A stretch of DNA of 32,770 nucleotides from CAZOVK01 sp964583165 (lineage in GTDB: Bacteria; Bacillota; Clostridia; Lachnospirales; WRAX01). Location: positions 1 through 32,770 of the forward strand of contig CAZOVK010000021.1 in assembly GCA_964583165.1 (NCBI GenBank), in the 5' to 3' direction. This document shows positions 8,404-16,007 of the stretch, piece by piece (within the stretch, counting starts at the first letter, position 1; each line of letters opens with the position of its first letter). The notes beneath the pieces were generated by a model. The model was not told where the DNA came from and did not search any database. It saw only the letters and a program-made list of their open reading frames with translations. The position numbers and the translations under genes were made by a program.

Positions 8404-8433
8404 AAAAAACGGGCATTCTTATGCCCGTTTTTT
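8404..8433. terminator. Bidirectional intrinsic terminator, pil operon and radical SAM gene
   Basis: Perfect 13-bp inverted repeat AAAAAACGGGCAT / ATGCCCGTTTTTT with loop TCTT. The T-run serves pilO transcripts on the + strand and the A-run gives a T-run for the converging - strand gene, whose stop codon lies in the hairpin (8419-8421). Confidence 0.92.
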
Positions 8434-9774
8434 ACTGTTGCTCGTCGAATATGCGATTTTCGCCGCTAGCTTACCTAGAACTCCCATTGGTATTAGTCGC
8501 GCAATCGCGGAGGTAAGAACCCCGAACTTGCGGTAAAATAGGTTGAACAGCAAATAAGGCTTGCGCTGAATTTTGCTCTTTGGGAAGCGCCTGATGATGT
8601 TTTTGAACGAGTAGAATTCACGATATATGCGACGATATCCTTTGTATAGCTCTTCCGCTGTCATGCCCGTCGGCTTAAATACTACATGCGCTGTGTTGTA
8701 ATGCCCTAGGTTGTTGTCGGTAATACGCCCGGCGGCGGTCATTTTTTTATGGGTTTCTGTGCCGGGATAAGGCGTGAGAATATGTGAAGTCAGGGTTTCT
8801 ATGCGCATTTTGACAAGCCATTCAAGCGTTCGGTCAAACGTGTTTTTGTCGTCGCCATCCAGGCCGAAAACCATACTAGCGTTTATCATAATGCCCCGGC
8901 TGTGTATGGCTTCAACGAGATTTTCGTAGCTTTTGACAATATTGTCTTTGTTCACACTCGCCAATGACGAGGTGTTTATAGATTCAAGGCCTATAAATAG
9001 GCTGCGACAACCCGTTTTTGCCATAAGGTCAAGTATGTCGGGGTAGTCGAGGATTTTTGTCGTCACGGCGGCGTTCCAAATGAGGTTCATACCGATAAAC
9101 TCATTTAGTAGTGCCCTCGTGTAATCGGGGTTACCGATGAAGTTGTCGTCAATGAAGAAAATATGCCTTGTTTCAAGCGATTTGATGTCGTTTAATACGT
9201 CAAGAATAGGTCGTTGTATGTACATGCGGTTTTTACAACTGTTGTAACAAAATGAGCAACGGTTTGGGCAACCACGGCTGGTCAACACTATGTTTGTATA
9301 AAGGTAGTTGTTACTGTCAGCATGGTTATAGCGCGGGGGAACGATTTCATCCCCACTAAAATTCTCCATATCACAATATTCTTTTTGTAATTCCTTCACT
9401 TGCACGTCATGGATTATCCTCGCCCAAACACGCTCTGCCGGGCCTACACAGATTGCGTCGAAATAGCCCAAACAGTCTTCGGGGCAACATGTAACATGTA
9501 TCCCGCCGGCAATGACGGGTATGCCGCGCTTCTGAAACTCCGCGGCAATCTGAATGGCTCGCGGCATAACATCGAGCGTAATCGTTATGCCTATTAAGTC
9601 GACGTCAGCATCGTAGTGAATTCTCTCAACATTTTCGTTTATAATCGTCACTTCATGCTCGGCGGGTGTCAAATTGGCGAGTGTGAGTAACGCCATTGAG
9701 GGTGACATGCGGATTTTCAGGTCTGTATCCATTGGGCGTTTTGTCATCTTGGGCTGGATAAGTAGAACTCTCAT
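8419..9774 (-). CDS. B12-binding-domain radical SAM enzyme
   Basis: 451-aa class B-type radical SAM protein of unknown substrate. An N-terminal Rossmann-like cobalamin-binding domain (about residues 1-125, with VDLIGITITL and IPVIAGGIHVT) lacks a DxHxxG motif, as in many class B enzymes. The radical SAM core carries the [4Fe-4S] motif CPNRCSFC (C169, C173, C176), followed by the TIM-barrel. A basic, hydrophobic C-terminal tail resembles that of lipid-modifying B12 radical SAM proteins. The start at 9774 (MRVLLIQPK) has GGAGG 5 nt before it; a longer reading from 9834 would run through the upstream gene. It starts 2 nt after the membrane-protein stop. Methylation, ring contraction or C-C chemistry are all possible. 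Confidence 0.85.
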   Translation of the reverse strand: MRVLLIQPKMTKRPMDTDLKIRMSPSMALLTLANLTPAEHEVTIINENVERIHYDADVDLIGITITLDVMPRAIQIAAEFQKRGIPVIAGGIHVTCCPEDCLGYFDAICVGPAERVWARIIHDVQVKELQKEYCDMENFSGDEIVPPRYNHADSNNYLYTNIVLTSRGCPNRCSFCYNSCKNRMYIQRPILDVLNDIKSLETRHIFFIDDNFIGNPDYTRALLNEFIGMNLIWNAAVTTKILDYPDILDLMAKTGCRSLFIGLESINTSSLASVNKDNIVKSYENLVEAIHSRGIMINASMVFGLDGDDKNTFDRTLEWLVKMRIETLTSHILTPYPGTETHKKMTAAGRITDNNLGHYNTAHVVFKPTGMTAEELYKGYRRIYREFYSFKNIIRRFPKSKIQRKPYLLFNLFYRKFGVLTSAIARLIPMGVLGKLAAKIAYSTSNSKKRA

Positions 9775-9776
9775 AC

Positions 9777-10232
9777 TTACCTCCAGCGACACAGCAGTAT
9801 GTACGATAGATTCGCGAACACTACAGTCACCCAATGCACAAATATGAACAGCGCGAATTTCCCCGCTATCCAGATGGGTTCACTCAAGACAATCAGAAAA
9901 AAGCCACCAATTGCTATCAAAGTCGTGATAGAAGCCACAACCAGACAGTTCGCCAAAATCGTCGAGTGATACTCATCATGCGGTCGGCGTCTGCTTAACA
10001 AAAGCGCAACGACAATGGCCGTGACAATCACCAAAACCCACGCCATTGTGATGTGGTGACCGCCCACGAGAAAATCGCGCCACGCTGACCAGAAGACCGA
10101 TTCACCCGTGTACTTTGAGAACCATTCAAAGTCTGTGTTGCCGTAGTTTAACATGAAAGTAACCGCGTAGAAAGCGCTGAACAGACTGATACAAACGGCG
10201 TTAAAGCCCGGGGATTTCAAGATTCTTTTCAT
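9777..10232 (-). CDS. Small four-helix membrane protein of unknown function
   Basis: 151-aa hydrophobic protein with four likely transmembrane helices (about residues 12-30, 60-80, 92-116 and 124-147). Conserved-looking charged or polar spots are GGHH in the first extracytoplasmic-to-membrane turn, RRRPHDEYH in the central loop and HW near the last helix. I recall similar unnamed proteins beside XRE regulators in other Clostridia, but cannot name a family. Its start overlaps the stop of the XRE gene by 4 nt (ATGA) and the radical SAM gene follows after 2 nt, so the three should be co-translated. It could be a sensor or transporter partner of the regulator. Confidence 0.75.
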   Translation of the reverse strand: MKRILKSPGFNAVCISLFSAFYAVTFMLNYGNTDFEWFSKYTGESVFWSAWRDFLVGGHHITMAWVLVIVTAIVVALLLSRRRPHDEYHSTILANCLVVASITTLIAIGGFFLIVLSEPIWIAGKFALFIFVHWVTVVFANLSYILLCRWR

Positions 10233-10435
10233 CCTCTGTCTTCCTCCCTGAAAATGAACAGATATTCAATGCTCACATCAAAGAGTTTTGCCAAGTCGTA
10301 TGCAAGCCAAATAGACGGGTCAAACTTCCCCGTTTCAATGGCGTTTATGGCTTGGCGTGATACGCGCAATAATTCTCCGAGTTCTTTTTGTGTCAGACCA
10401 CGGGTTTCTCGTAATTCTTTAACCCGATTGCGCAT
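10229..10435 (-). CDS. XRE/Cro-type HTH transcriptional regulator
   Basis: 68-aa protein made up of one helix-turn-helix domain: RGLTQKELGELLRVSRQAINAIETGKFDPS is the classic XRE core, followed by a short helical tail ending VSIEYLFIF. It resembles the small stand-alone YozG-like repressors of Bacillota. GAGGTGA lies just before the ATG. It heads a cassette with a membrane protein and a radical SAM enzyme. Two TGTA-NNN-TACA palindromes bracket its own promoter, so it is very likely autorepressed. The ligand or signal is unknown. Confidence 0.93.
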   Translation of the reverse strand: MRNRVKELRETRGLTQKELGELLRVSRQAINAIETGKFDPSIWLAYDLAKLFDVSIEYLFIFREEDRG

Positions 10436-10451
10436 GTTCTCACCTCTGTAG

Positions 10452-10514
10452 ATGTGTAATGTTTACCTTACACATTTTAGCAGATGAGAACATATATGTC
10501 AAGTGTACCTTACA
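10452..10514 (-). promoter_or_regulatory. Promoter with paired XRE operators
   Basis: On the - strand TTGACA (10502-10497), a 17-nt spacer and TAAAAT (10479-10474) form a near-consensus promoter. Operator 1 TTTACCTTACA (10462-10472) covers the predicted start of transcription. Operator 2 TGTACCTTACA (10504-10514) abuts the -35. Their centres are 42 bp apart, about four helical turns. Operator 1 is also part of a larger palindrome ATGTGTAA/TTACACAT (10452-10459 and 10468-10475), and the spacer holds a further palindrome ACATATATGT (10490-10499). Confidence 0.85.
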
Positions 10515-10520
10515 AATGTA

Positions 10521-11039
10521 TTAGGATTTTCTCAACTTGTCTAAGAACGCCGCCGTTTCTGGGTCGAGATTATCAGAAAACAAATTCTTCTTAATTGGTG
10601 CCATCGACTCAACATGGGTAGTGACGCTCTTTTCTGATGATTGCATAAGCTTTATAAACTCACGCGCCGACATTCTAAGCGCGCCAAGCCCCAATATTAT
10701 TATCTGTTCGAGCCTATCACTTGTGGCAACAGCCACCCGATATTCGCGGGTCAAATTCGCCGCCGTGCGCTCTATGTACGCGTCTGCCGTTTCGGCGGTC
10801 ATGGTGTATACAACATCTATACCCATGACCTTTTCTGCATAACCGAAACCCTTGGTTTTGTGCGCGTCAAAAACGAGGATAACCTCTGTTTTGGAATAAC
10901 CCTTATAGTCGGCAAGAATGTGAATGAGCCTGTCACGCGCCTCTGCAAGGTTCGTTTTCGACAGCTCATTCAGTTCATCCCACGCGAATATGATGTTGTA
11001 TCCGTCTACAAGCAGGAAATCCCCGCGCTTTGGTTTCAT
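10521..11039 (-). CDS. yacP: NYN-domain ribonuclease-like protein YacP/Rae1
   Basis: 172-aa PIN-like/NYN nuclease. Visible acidic and polar motifs are LLVDGYNII, VFDAHK and TSDRLEQ, the expected metal-binding and active-site strands. In Bacillus subtilis the family member Rae1 is a ribosome-associated endoribonuclease acting in the A site; a similar role is inferred here. The start at 11039 overlaps the rlmB stop by 4 nt (ATGA). An apparent extension back to 11270 runs through rlmB in another frame and is rejected. It is the last gene of ispF-cysS-rlmB-yacP; no terminator is evident before the XRE promoter region. Confidence 0.9.
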   Translation of the reverse strand: MKPKRGDFLLVDGYNIIFAWDELNELSKTNLAEARDRLIHILADYKGYSKTEVILVFDAHKTKGFGYAEKVMGIDVVYTMTAETADAYIERTAANLTREYRVAVATSDRLEQIIILGLGALRMSAREFIKLMQSSEKSVTTHVESMAPIKKNLFSDNLDPETAAFLDKLRKS

Positions 11040-11806
11040 TTCGCGCCGGTTTCCCTTCTGCGGACGGCTTCGTACAGTACCACTGCCGCCGCAACGGACG
11101 CGTTCAGTGACGTGATTTTGCCTTTCATGGGTATACTCACGGCGAAATCGCATTCTGAAAGGACTAGGCGTGAAACACCCTTGCCTTCCGAGCCTACAAC
11201 AATCGCGAGAGGGCCTGAGAGGTTCGATTTGTACATGGACGTCCCGCTCGCGTCTGCAGCCGCAATCCATAATCCTGCCTTTTTAAGCTCTTTGAGGGTA
11301 GCCGTGAGGTTCGTCACACGCGCAACCGGCACGTACTCAATCGCCCCTGCGCTTGTTTTCGCGACAACAGCCGTCAGACTCGCGGCGCGACGCTTAGGGA
11401 CTATTACGCCATGTGCGCCCGCCGCTTCAGCCGAACGAAGTATCGCTCCGAGGTTATGCGGGTCAGTTACGCCGTCAAGCACGATAACAAGCGCGTCCTC
11501 ACCCTTTGCGCGGGCGGCTTCAAGAATGTCAGACACCTCGGCATACTCATGCATGGGGCAAATCGCGATAACGCCTTGATGTTTATGTGTCTGTGAAATC
11601 TCGTCAAGCTTCTGCTTCGTGACCTCTTGCGTTACAATACCCTTTTGTTTCGCTTTGGCGAGAATGAGTTTGAGCGAACCCTCAATCTCACCCTTTTTGA
11701 ACATAATCTTGTCAATCGGGCTGTCGTTGTTCACGGCTTCTAAAACGGCATTTCTGCCCTCGACCTGTATGTTTTCGATAAAGCCGTCCTTTTGTTCGTT
11801 ATTCAT
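11036..11806 (-). CDS. rlmB: 23S rRNA (guanosine-2'-O-)-methyltransferase RlmB
   Basis: 256-aa SpoU/TrmH-family methyltransferase; family members methylate G2251 (E. coli numbering) in the peptidyl-transferase centre. The N-terminal substrate-binding domain (about residues 14-85) starts with VEGRNAVLEAV. The SPOUT domain shows motif 1 NLGAILRSAEAAG, motif 2 IVVGSEGKGVSRLV and motif 3 IPMKGKITSLNASVAAAVVLYE, so the knot and SAM-binding residues are intact. AAGGAG precedes the ATG. It begins 9 nt after the cysS stop and overlaps yacP by 4 nt. The general family is certain; exact target specificity is inferred from length and synteny. Confidence 0.93.
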   Translation of the reverse strand: MNNEQKDGFIENIQVEGRNAVLEAVNNDSPIDKIMFKKGEIEGSLKLILAKAKQKGIVTQEVTKQKLDEISQTHKHQGVIAICPMHEYAEVSDILEAARAKGEDALVIVLDGVTDPHNLGAILRSAEAAGAHGVIVPKRRAASLTAVVAKTSAGAIEYVPVARVTNLTATLKELKKAGLWIAAADASGTSMYKSNLSGPLAIVVGSEGKGVSRLVLSECDFAVSIPMKGKITSLNASVAAAVVLYEAVRRRETGAK

Positions 11807-11815
11807 ATTATCTCC

Positions 11816-13219
11816 TTAAAGTTTTGTCCATGTTGTGCCGGCGCGTGTGTCCTTGATTTCTACGCCCATAGCCAATAAAGCGTCACGAATGGCATCTGAT
11901 TTGGCAAAGTCCTTGGCTTTTCTGGCTTCGGCGCGTTCGGCTATGAGTGCGTTCACCTTTTCGGCTAGGTCTGCGTCTATGTCGTTATCTTCGTCCGCTT
12001 TCACGCCTAAGATATTGCCCATGACCGCCATTACGTCGTAAATCACTTGTGCTAACGGTTTCGAGCTGTTCTCGTTCATATTCGTGTTAGCGAATTTAAC
12101 TATCTCATACATAGCCGTTATCGCGTTCGCTGTATTGAAGTCATCAGACATGGCGGCCTTAAACTGTTCAAGGTAATCGTTCGCGGCATTCATCAGTGGC
12201 TGTTCGACTTCAAGCACGTCTGCCCTACCCTTTTCTACCTGCTCCTTTACCTTACGCATACCGTTCTTGATTCGTGTCAGACCGCTTTGCGCGGCTTCAA
12301 GTAACTCTTCGCTGAAATTTATCGGCATTCTGTAGTGAGCTGAAAGAACGAAAAATCTTATCACATCATACGGGAATTTCTCGGCTATCTCACGGAGTAG
12401 GAAGAAATTCCCCTTTGATTTCGACATCTTCTGGTTGTCTACGTTAATCATGCCGTTGTGAAGCCAATATTTCACGAACGGAACGCCGTTGGCGGCTTCG
12501 CTTTGCGCAAGCTCGTTCTCATGATGCGGGAAAATCAAGTCCTCCCCGCCCGCGTGTATGTCTATGGTTTTGCCCAAATACTTGCGCGACATCACCGAGC
12601 ACTCGATATGCCAGCCGGGGCGACCGTTGCCCCATGGCGAAGCCCAGAACGGCTCGTTGGGTTTGGCGGGTTTCCAGAGTACAAAGTCTGTCGGGCTGTG
12701 CTTTTCTTCGTCAACCTCAACACGTGCGCCTGCTATGAGTTCTTTGAGCTTCTTCTTGCTCAACTTCCCGTATGGCTCATATTCACCCGCAGCAAAATAG
12801 ACCGTACCATTCACTTCATACGCATGACCTAAAACCATTAACTCTTGAATCATCTCAATAATCCCGGGGATTTCTTGTGTGACGCGCGGATTCATGGTAG
12901 CTTCTGCTATACCCAAATTTTTAAGCTCATTGCGAAAGTCCTCGATATACCGTTCAGAAATCACGCGACTTTCAACGCCCTCTTCGTTAGCACGGCGTAT
13001 GATTTTGTCGTCAATGTCCGTAAAGTTCAGTACGAACATCACGTCATAACCGATATACTCCAAAAACTTGCGCGCCGCGTCAAAAATAATCAAGTTCCGC
13101 GCGTTGCCTATGTGTATGGAGTTATAGACCGTGGGGCCGCATAGGTAAAACTTCACCTTACCCTCTTCAACGGGCAAAAACTCTTCTTTCGTGCCGGTTA
13201 GCGTGTTGAATAATCTCAT
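11816..13219 (-). CDS. cysS: Cysteinyl-tRNA synthetase
   Basis: 467-aa class I aminoacyl-tRNA synthetase that charges tRNA-Cys. The HIGH motif is HIGN at 36-39, the KMSKS loop is at 264-268, and the zinc ligands C27, C207, H232 and E236 align with E. coli C28, C209, H234 and E238. The C-terminal DALR/anticodon part (RIKNGMRKV... to RDALLAMGVEIKDT) is complete. GGAGG lies ahead of the ATG, which overlaps the ispF stop by 4 nt. No T-box leader precedes it, as it is internal to the operon. In Bacillus mrnC follows cysS; here rlmB comes directly. Confidence 0.97.
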   Translation of the reverse strand: MRLFNTLTGTKEEFLPVEEGKVKFYLCGPTVYNSIHIGNARNLIIFDAARKFLEYIGYDVMFVLNFTDIDDKIIRRANEEGVESRVISERYIEDFRNELKNLGIAEATMNPRVTQEIPGIIEMIQELMVLGHAYEVNGTVYFAAGEYEPYGKLSKKKLKELIAGARVEVDEEKHSPTDFVLWKPAKPNEPFWASPWGNGRPGWHIECSVMSRKYLGKTIDIHAGGEDLIFPHHENELAQSEAANGVPFVKYWLHNGMINVDNQKMSKSKGNFFLLREIAEKFPYDVIRFFVLSAHYRMPINFSEELLEAAQSGLTRIKNGMRKVKEQVEKGRADVLEVEQPLMNAANDYLEQFKAAMSDDFNTANAITAMYEIVKFANTNMNENSSKPLAQVIYDVMAVMGNILGVKADEDNDIDADLAEKVNALIAERAEARKAKDFAKSDAIRDALLAMGVEIKDTRAGTTWTKL

Positions 13220-13722
13220 ATATACCTCCTTGTGGCGTCAAGCGGCTTTACTTCTCTGTTTAAGAGTAAACAGATGGCTTGCGCAGAAATGCCCTCGCCT
13301 GAACCTGTAAAGCCCATGCCCTCTTCTGTCGTCGCTTTAACATTAACGCCGCCGCCGATTCTTAACGCCGCGCAAATATTACTCTCCATTTGGGGCACAT
13401 ACTCTGATAAGCGCGGCTTTTGGGCAATGATTGTCGCGTCAATATTCCCGATTGTATAACCCGCCTCAGATATGCGCCGCGCTGTTTCCTCTAATAACAG
13501 CACGCTGGAGATACCGCAAAACCGCTCGTCAGAATCCGGAAAGTGCCGCCCTATGTCACCCAAGCCGGCCGCACCCAAGAGCGCGTCAATAATCGCGTGA
13601 ATGAGCACATCCCCGTCTGAATGTGCGAGTAAACCCTTTGAATAGTCTATAGAAACGCCGCCCAATATGAGTTGTCTACCCTCCGTGAGCCTATGCGCGT
13701 CATAACCGATACCAACCTTCAT
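13216..13722 (-). CDS. ispF: 2-C-methyl-D-erythritol 2,4-cyclodiphosphate synthase
   Basis: 168-aa IspF, catalysing cyclisation of CDP-methylerythritol 2-phosphate in the MEP isoprenoid pathway. Metal ligands D8, H10 and H42 match E. coli IspF exactly. The family motifs HSDGDVLIHA and the C-terminal ATTEEGMGFTGSGEGISA are present. The length is slightly above the usual 155-160. The ribosome binding site is weak (GGGGT before the ATG). It is first in the operon, divergent from tRNA-Tyr. ispD, its usual partner, is not in the window. Confidence 0.96.
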   Translation of the reverse strand: MKVGIGYDAHRLTEGRQLILGGVSIDYSKGLLAHSDGDVLIHAIIDALLGAAGLGDIGRHFPDSDERFCGISSVLLLEETARRISEAGYTIGNIDATIIAQKPRLSEYVPQMESNICAALRIGGGVNVKATTEEGMGFTGSGEGISAQAICLLLNREVKPLDATRRYI

Positions 13723-13780
13723 ACAGAAACCCCATTTCTTTGATATACCATTGTAACATAAAAAAATTTAAAAATAAAGC

Positions 13781-13809
13781 TTGACAAATGAAAAATTTTT
13801 TGGTATTAT
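13781..13809 (+). promoter_or_regulatory. tRNA-Tyr promoter
   Basis: TTGACA (13781-13786), 17-nt spacer, TATTAT (13804-13809): a near-consensus housekeeping promoter whose start would lie about 25 nt upstream of the mature tRNA 5' end. Confidence 0.88.
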
Positions 13810-13840
13810 AACACCTGTTGAAACAAACGGCAACTCAAAC

Positions 13841-13923
<83 letters not shown>

Positions 13924-13930
13924 CTCCTTA

Positions 13931-13963
13931 TTCGATAAATACCTGGTATGTATCGAATTTTTT
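13931..13963 (+). terminator. Intrinsic terminator of tRNA-Tyr
   Basis: TTCGATAAATACC (13931-13943) pairs with GGTATGTATCGAA (13945-13957) with one mismatch, followed by TTTTTT (13958-13963). It sits 8 nt after the tRNA. Confidence 0.88.
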
Positions 13964-14147
13964 CATTTGTGCATAAAGTCGTGTTCTGTAAGTGTCGTCA
14001 AAACTTCATGCCACAGATTATGCATCATATATAAAGATGTGTTAAATTCTGATTACCCATGTAGTGCTTTTTCCATAATTTGTCTCAACAAAATTGTAAT
14101 ATAATTGTGATTTCCATGCAACTCTCTGTTACTTTTAGGTAACCATA
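13964..14147 (+). other. Gene-free AT-rich spacer upstream of oppA
   Basis: No coding region is seen. It holds a 9-bp near-direct repeat AATTGTAAT (14092-14100) / AATTGTGAT (14103-14111) with an 11-bp period, one helical turn. An isolated TATAAT (14100-14105) lacks a good -35. A regulator site is possible but not assignable. Confidence 0.4.
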
Positions 14148-14177
14148 TTGACTATGTACAGCTTCTTAGGATATAAT
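14148..14177 (+). promoter_or_regulatory. oppA promoter
   Basis: TTGACT (14148-14153), 18-nt spacer, perfect TATAAT (14172-14177). Transcription should begin near 14184, about 27 nt before the oppA ATG, which rules out the longer reading frame that starts at 14148. Confidence 0.88.
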
Positions 14178-14210
14178 AGTTATGAACAAATTACAACAAG
14201 GGGGCAACAA

Positions 14211-15932
14211 ATGAAACGCATCTTAGCTATTCTGTTAGCTGTATTCATGCTTGCAGGCTGTTCTTCTACATCTCCTAGCCCAAGCGAAACGGCTACACCA
14301 ACACCATCAGCTTCACAACCAACTAACAGCGCAACACCCGCTCCATCACCGTCAACACAGCCCGAAGCAGGCGTTGATGCTAATCAGTACATTAACACCT
14401 ACCTCACAGCCGAACCCAAAACACTTGACCCGGGTCTTGCGGCCGACACATATGGTAGTGCGATTCTGATTAACACAATGGAAAGCCTTACACGCCTTGA
14501 AGACCATGATGGCCAGCTTATTCTTTCCCCGGCCGGCGCGGCTTCTTGGACATCCAATGAAGCGGGCGACGAGTGGACATTCGTTTTGAATGAAAACTTC
14601 TGGCAAGACGGCAAGCCCGTTACATCAGCGGACTACGCATACGCACTTCGCCGTATCGTTGACCCCGCCACAGGCGCACCGCTTTCCTACATGCTTGATT
14701 CGATTCTGAACTTCGAAGCTTGCAACACAGGCGAAAAGCCGGTTGATGAGTTCGGCGTAGAAACACCAGACGACAAGACGCTTGTAATCAAACTTACAGC
14801 GCCGATTCCGTACTTCCTTGACCTTACGTACAGCCAAGTTTTCGCGCCCCAACGTCAAGACATCGTTGAGCAGTTTGGCGACAAATACGGCTCAGAAGCT
14901 CAGTACACCATGAGCTGTGGTCCGTTCATTGTTGACACTTGGGAACACAACTCGAAAATTATTCTTGCTAAGAACGAACATTATTGGGACAAAGAAGTTG
15001 TTCAATTAAGCAACGTCAACTATGCGATTATGACTGACGAGAGCACGTATTACAACGCGTTCCTTGCCGGCGAAATCGACCTTGTAACAACAGGCAAACA
15101 AGAATGGCTCGATAGATTTAAGGGCGTTGCGGAAACTACCTACAACTCCTACCCGACTGCTACACTGACATATTCGTTCTTCAACGCGAAAGACCCGATT
15201 TTCCAGAACGCTAACATCAGAAAGGCGTTCATGCTCGGTATCGACCGTGAAGACCTTAACGAAATGTGCTTCGGGGGACTCCGTATCCCGACATACGGTT
15301 GGGTTTGCCCGTCTATCTCTATCGGCGATAACAACTTCCGTGAATTAGCGGGCGACCCGATTATCGAAATGCTTGATTCAGGCATTGACCCGAAAGAGCT
15401 TCTTCTTAAAGGTATGGAAGAGCTTAACCTAGGTTCTGACCCGTCTACATTAAAGATTACGTTCTCTCTGGCCGGCACAGACGACTGGTTCCGTACACTG
15501 GGTGAATACCTCCAACAAGCTTACAAAGAAACCCTCGGCATCAATCTTGAAATCAGCTTCAACGAATGGGGCATCTTCTATGACAACGTCCAGAAGGGCA
15601 ACTTCCAGATTGGTTTCATGGGCTGGGGCGCGTTCTTCAATGAGCCTTTCGACGTGTTGAGCCTGTTCATGTCCACAAACAACGCCATCATGACGGGTTG
15701 GGCTGATGAACAGTATGACGCACTTATGAAAGAAGCTTCTACAACGCTTGACGACAAGGCTCGTTTCGAGCTTTACAAGCAGGCAGAAGATATTCTTATC
15801 CGTGACCAAGCTGTTGCGAACCCACTTGCTACGTCAACTATCAATCAGTTCGTTTACAACTACTTAAACGACTACACGAGAATGACATTCTCGACAAAGG
15901 GCTTTAAGTACGCTTATACGCAAGGCAGATAA
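14211..15932 (+). CDS. oppA: Oligopeptide ABC transporter substrate-binding lipoprotein
   Basis: 573-aa extracytoplasmic solute-binding protein of the SBP_bac_5/OppA family, anchored by lipidation. The signal peptide MKRILAILLAVFML ends in lipobox LAGC with C17 as the lipidated residue. A Ser/Thr/Pro-rich flexible linker follows (about 18-52). The binding domain begins at YINTYLTAEPKTLDPG and carries typical family features (WTFVLNENFWQDGKPVTSADYAYALRR, and IRKAFMLGIDRE). AAGGGGG precedes the ATG by 6 nt and a strong promoter lies just upstream. The genes for permeases and ATPases follow. Peptide is the likely ligand, but related proteins bind dipeptides, nickel or sugars. Confidence 0.93.
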   Translation: MKRILAILLAVFMLAGCSSTSPSPSETATPTPSASQPTNSATPAPSPSTQPEAGVDANQYINTYLTAEPKTLDPGLAADTYGSAILINTMESLTRLEDHDGQLILSPAGAASWTSNEAGDEWTFVLNENFWQDGKPVTSADYAYALRRIVDPATGAPLSYMLDSILNFEACNTGEKPVDEFGVETPDDKTLVIKLTAPIPYFLDLTYSQVFAPQRQDIVEQFGDKYGSEAQYTMSCGPFIVDTWEHNSKIILAKNEHYWDKEVVQLSNVNYAIMTDESTYYNAFLAGEIDLVTTGKQEWLDRFKGVAETTYNSYPTATLTYSFFNAKDPIFQNANIRKAFMLGIDREDLNEMCFGGLRIPTYGWVCPSISIGDNNFRELAGDPIIEMLDSGIDPKELLLKGMEELNLGSDPSTLKITFSLAGTDDWFRTLGEYLQQAYKETLGINLEISFNEWGIFYDNVQKGNFQIGFMGWGAFFNEPFDVLSLFMSTNNAIMTGWADEQYDALMKEASTTLDDKARFELYKQAEDILIRDQAVANPLATSTINQFVYNYLNDYTRMTFSTKGFKYAYTQGR

Positions 15933-15960
15933 TAACAGTTTCAGTTAACGTATACCTAAC

Positions 15961-15986
15961 GGGGGAAGGGCGTTTGCCCCTTCCCC
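15961..15986 (+). terminator. Hairpin between oppA and oppB, attenuator-like
   Basis: GGGGGAAGGGC and GCCCCTTCCCC form a GC-rich stem with one bulged C and loop GTTT-sized. It is followed only by TTGTCTTG, not a real T-run. Such hairpins after a binding-protein gene usually give partial termination or protect the 3' end, so that binding protein exceeds permease. Confidence 0.65.
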
Positions 15987-16007
15987 TTGTCTTGTGGAGG
16001 TGATTGG

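Noticed and set aside
9775..9834. Upstream extension of the radical SAM gene
   Set aside because: It runs through the end of the membrane-protein gene in another frame, and GGAGG directly precedes the ATG at 9774.
11040..11270. Upstream extension of yacP
   Set aside because: The extra 77 codons lie out of frame inside rlmB, and the conserved NYN start MKPKRGDFLLVDGYN begins at 11039 with a 4-nt ATGA overlap.
10641..11579. A 312-codon open frame on the + strand, opposite yacP and rlmB
   Set aside because: It is antisense to two well-supported genes, has no ribosome binding site or family resemblance, and its Arg/Ser/Ala-rich composition is what the opposite frame of such genes produces.
13210..13840. 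T-box or other riboswitch before cysS/ispF
   Set aside because: cysS starts inside the ispF stop, and the 118-bp gap before ispF is a simple AT-rich divergent promoter region without a T-box, antiterminator or aptamer core.
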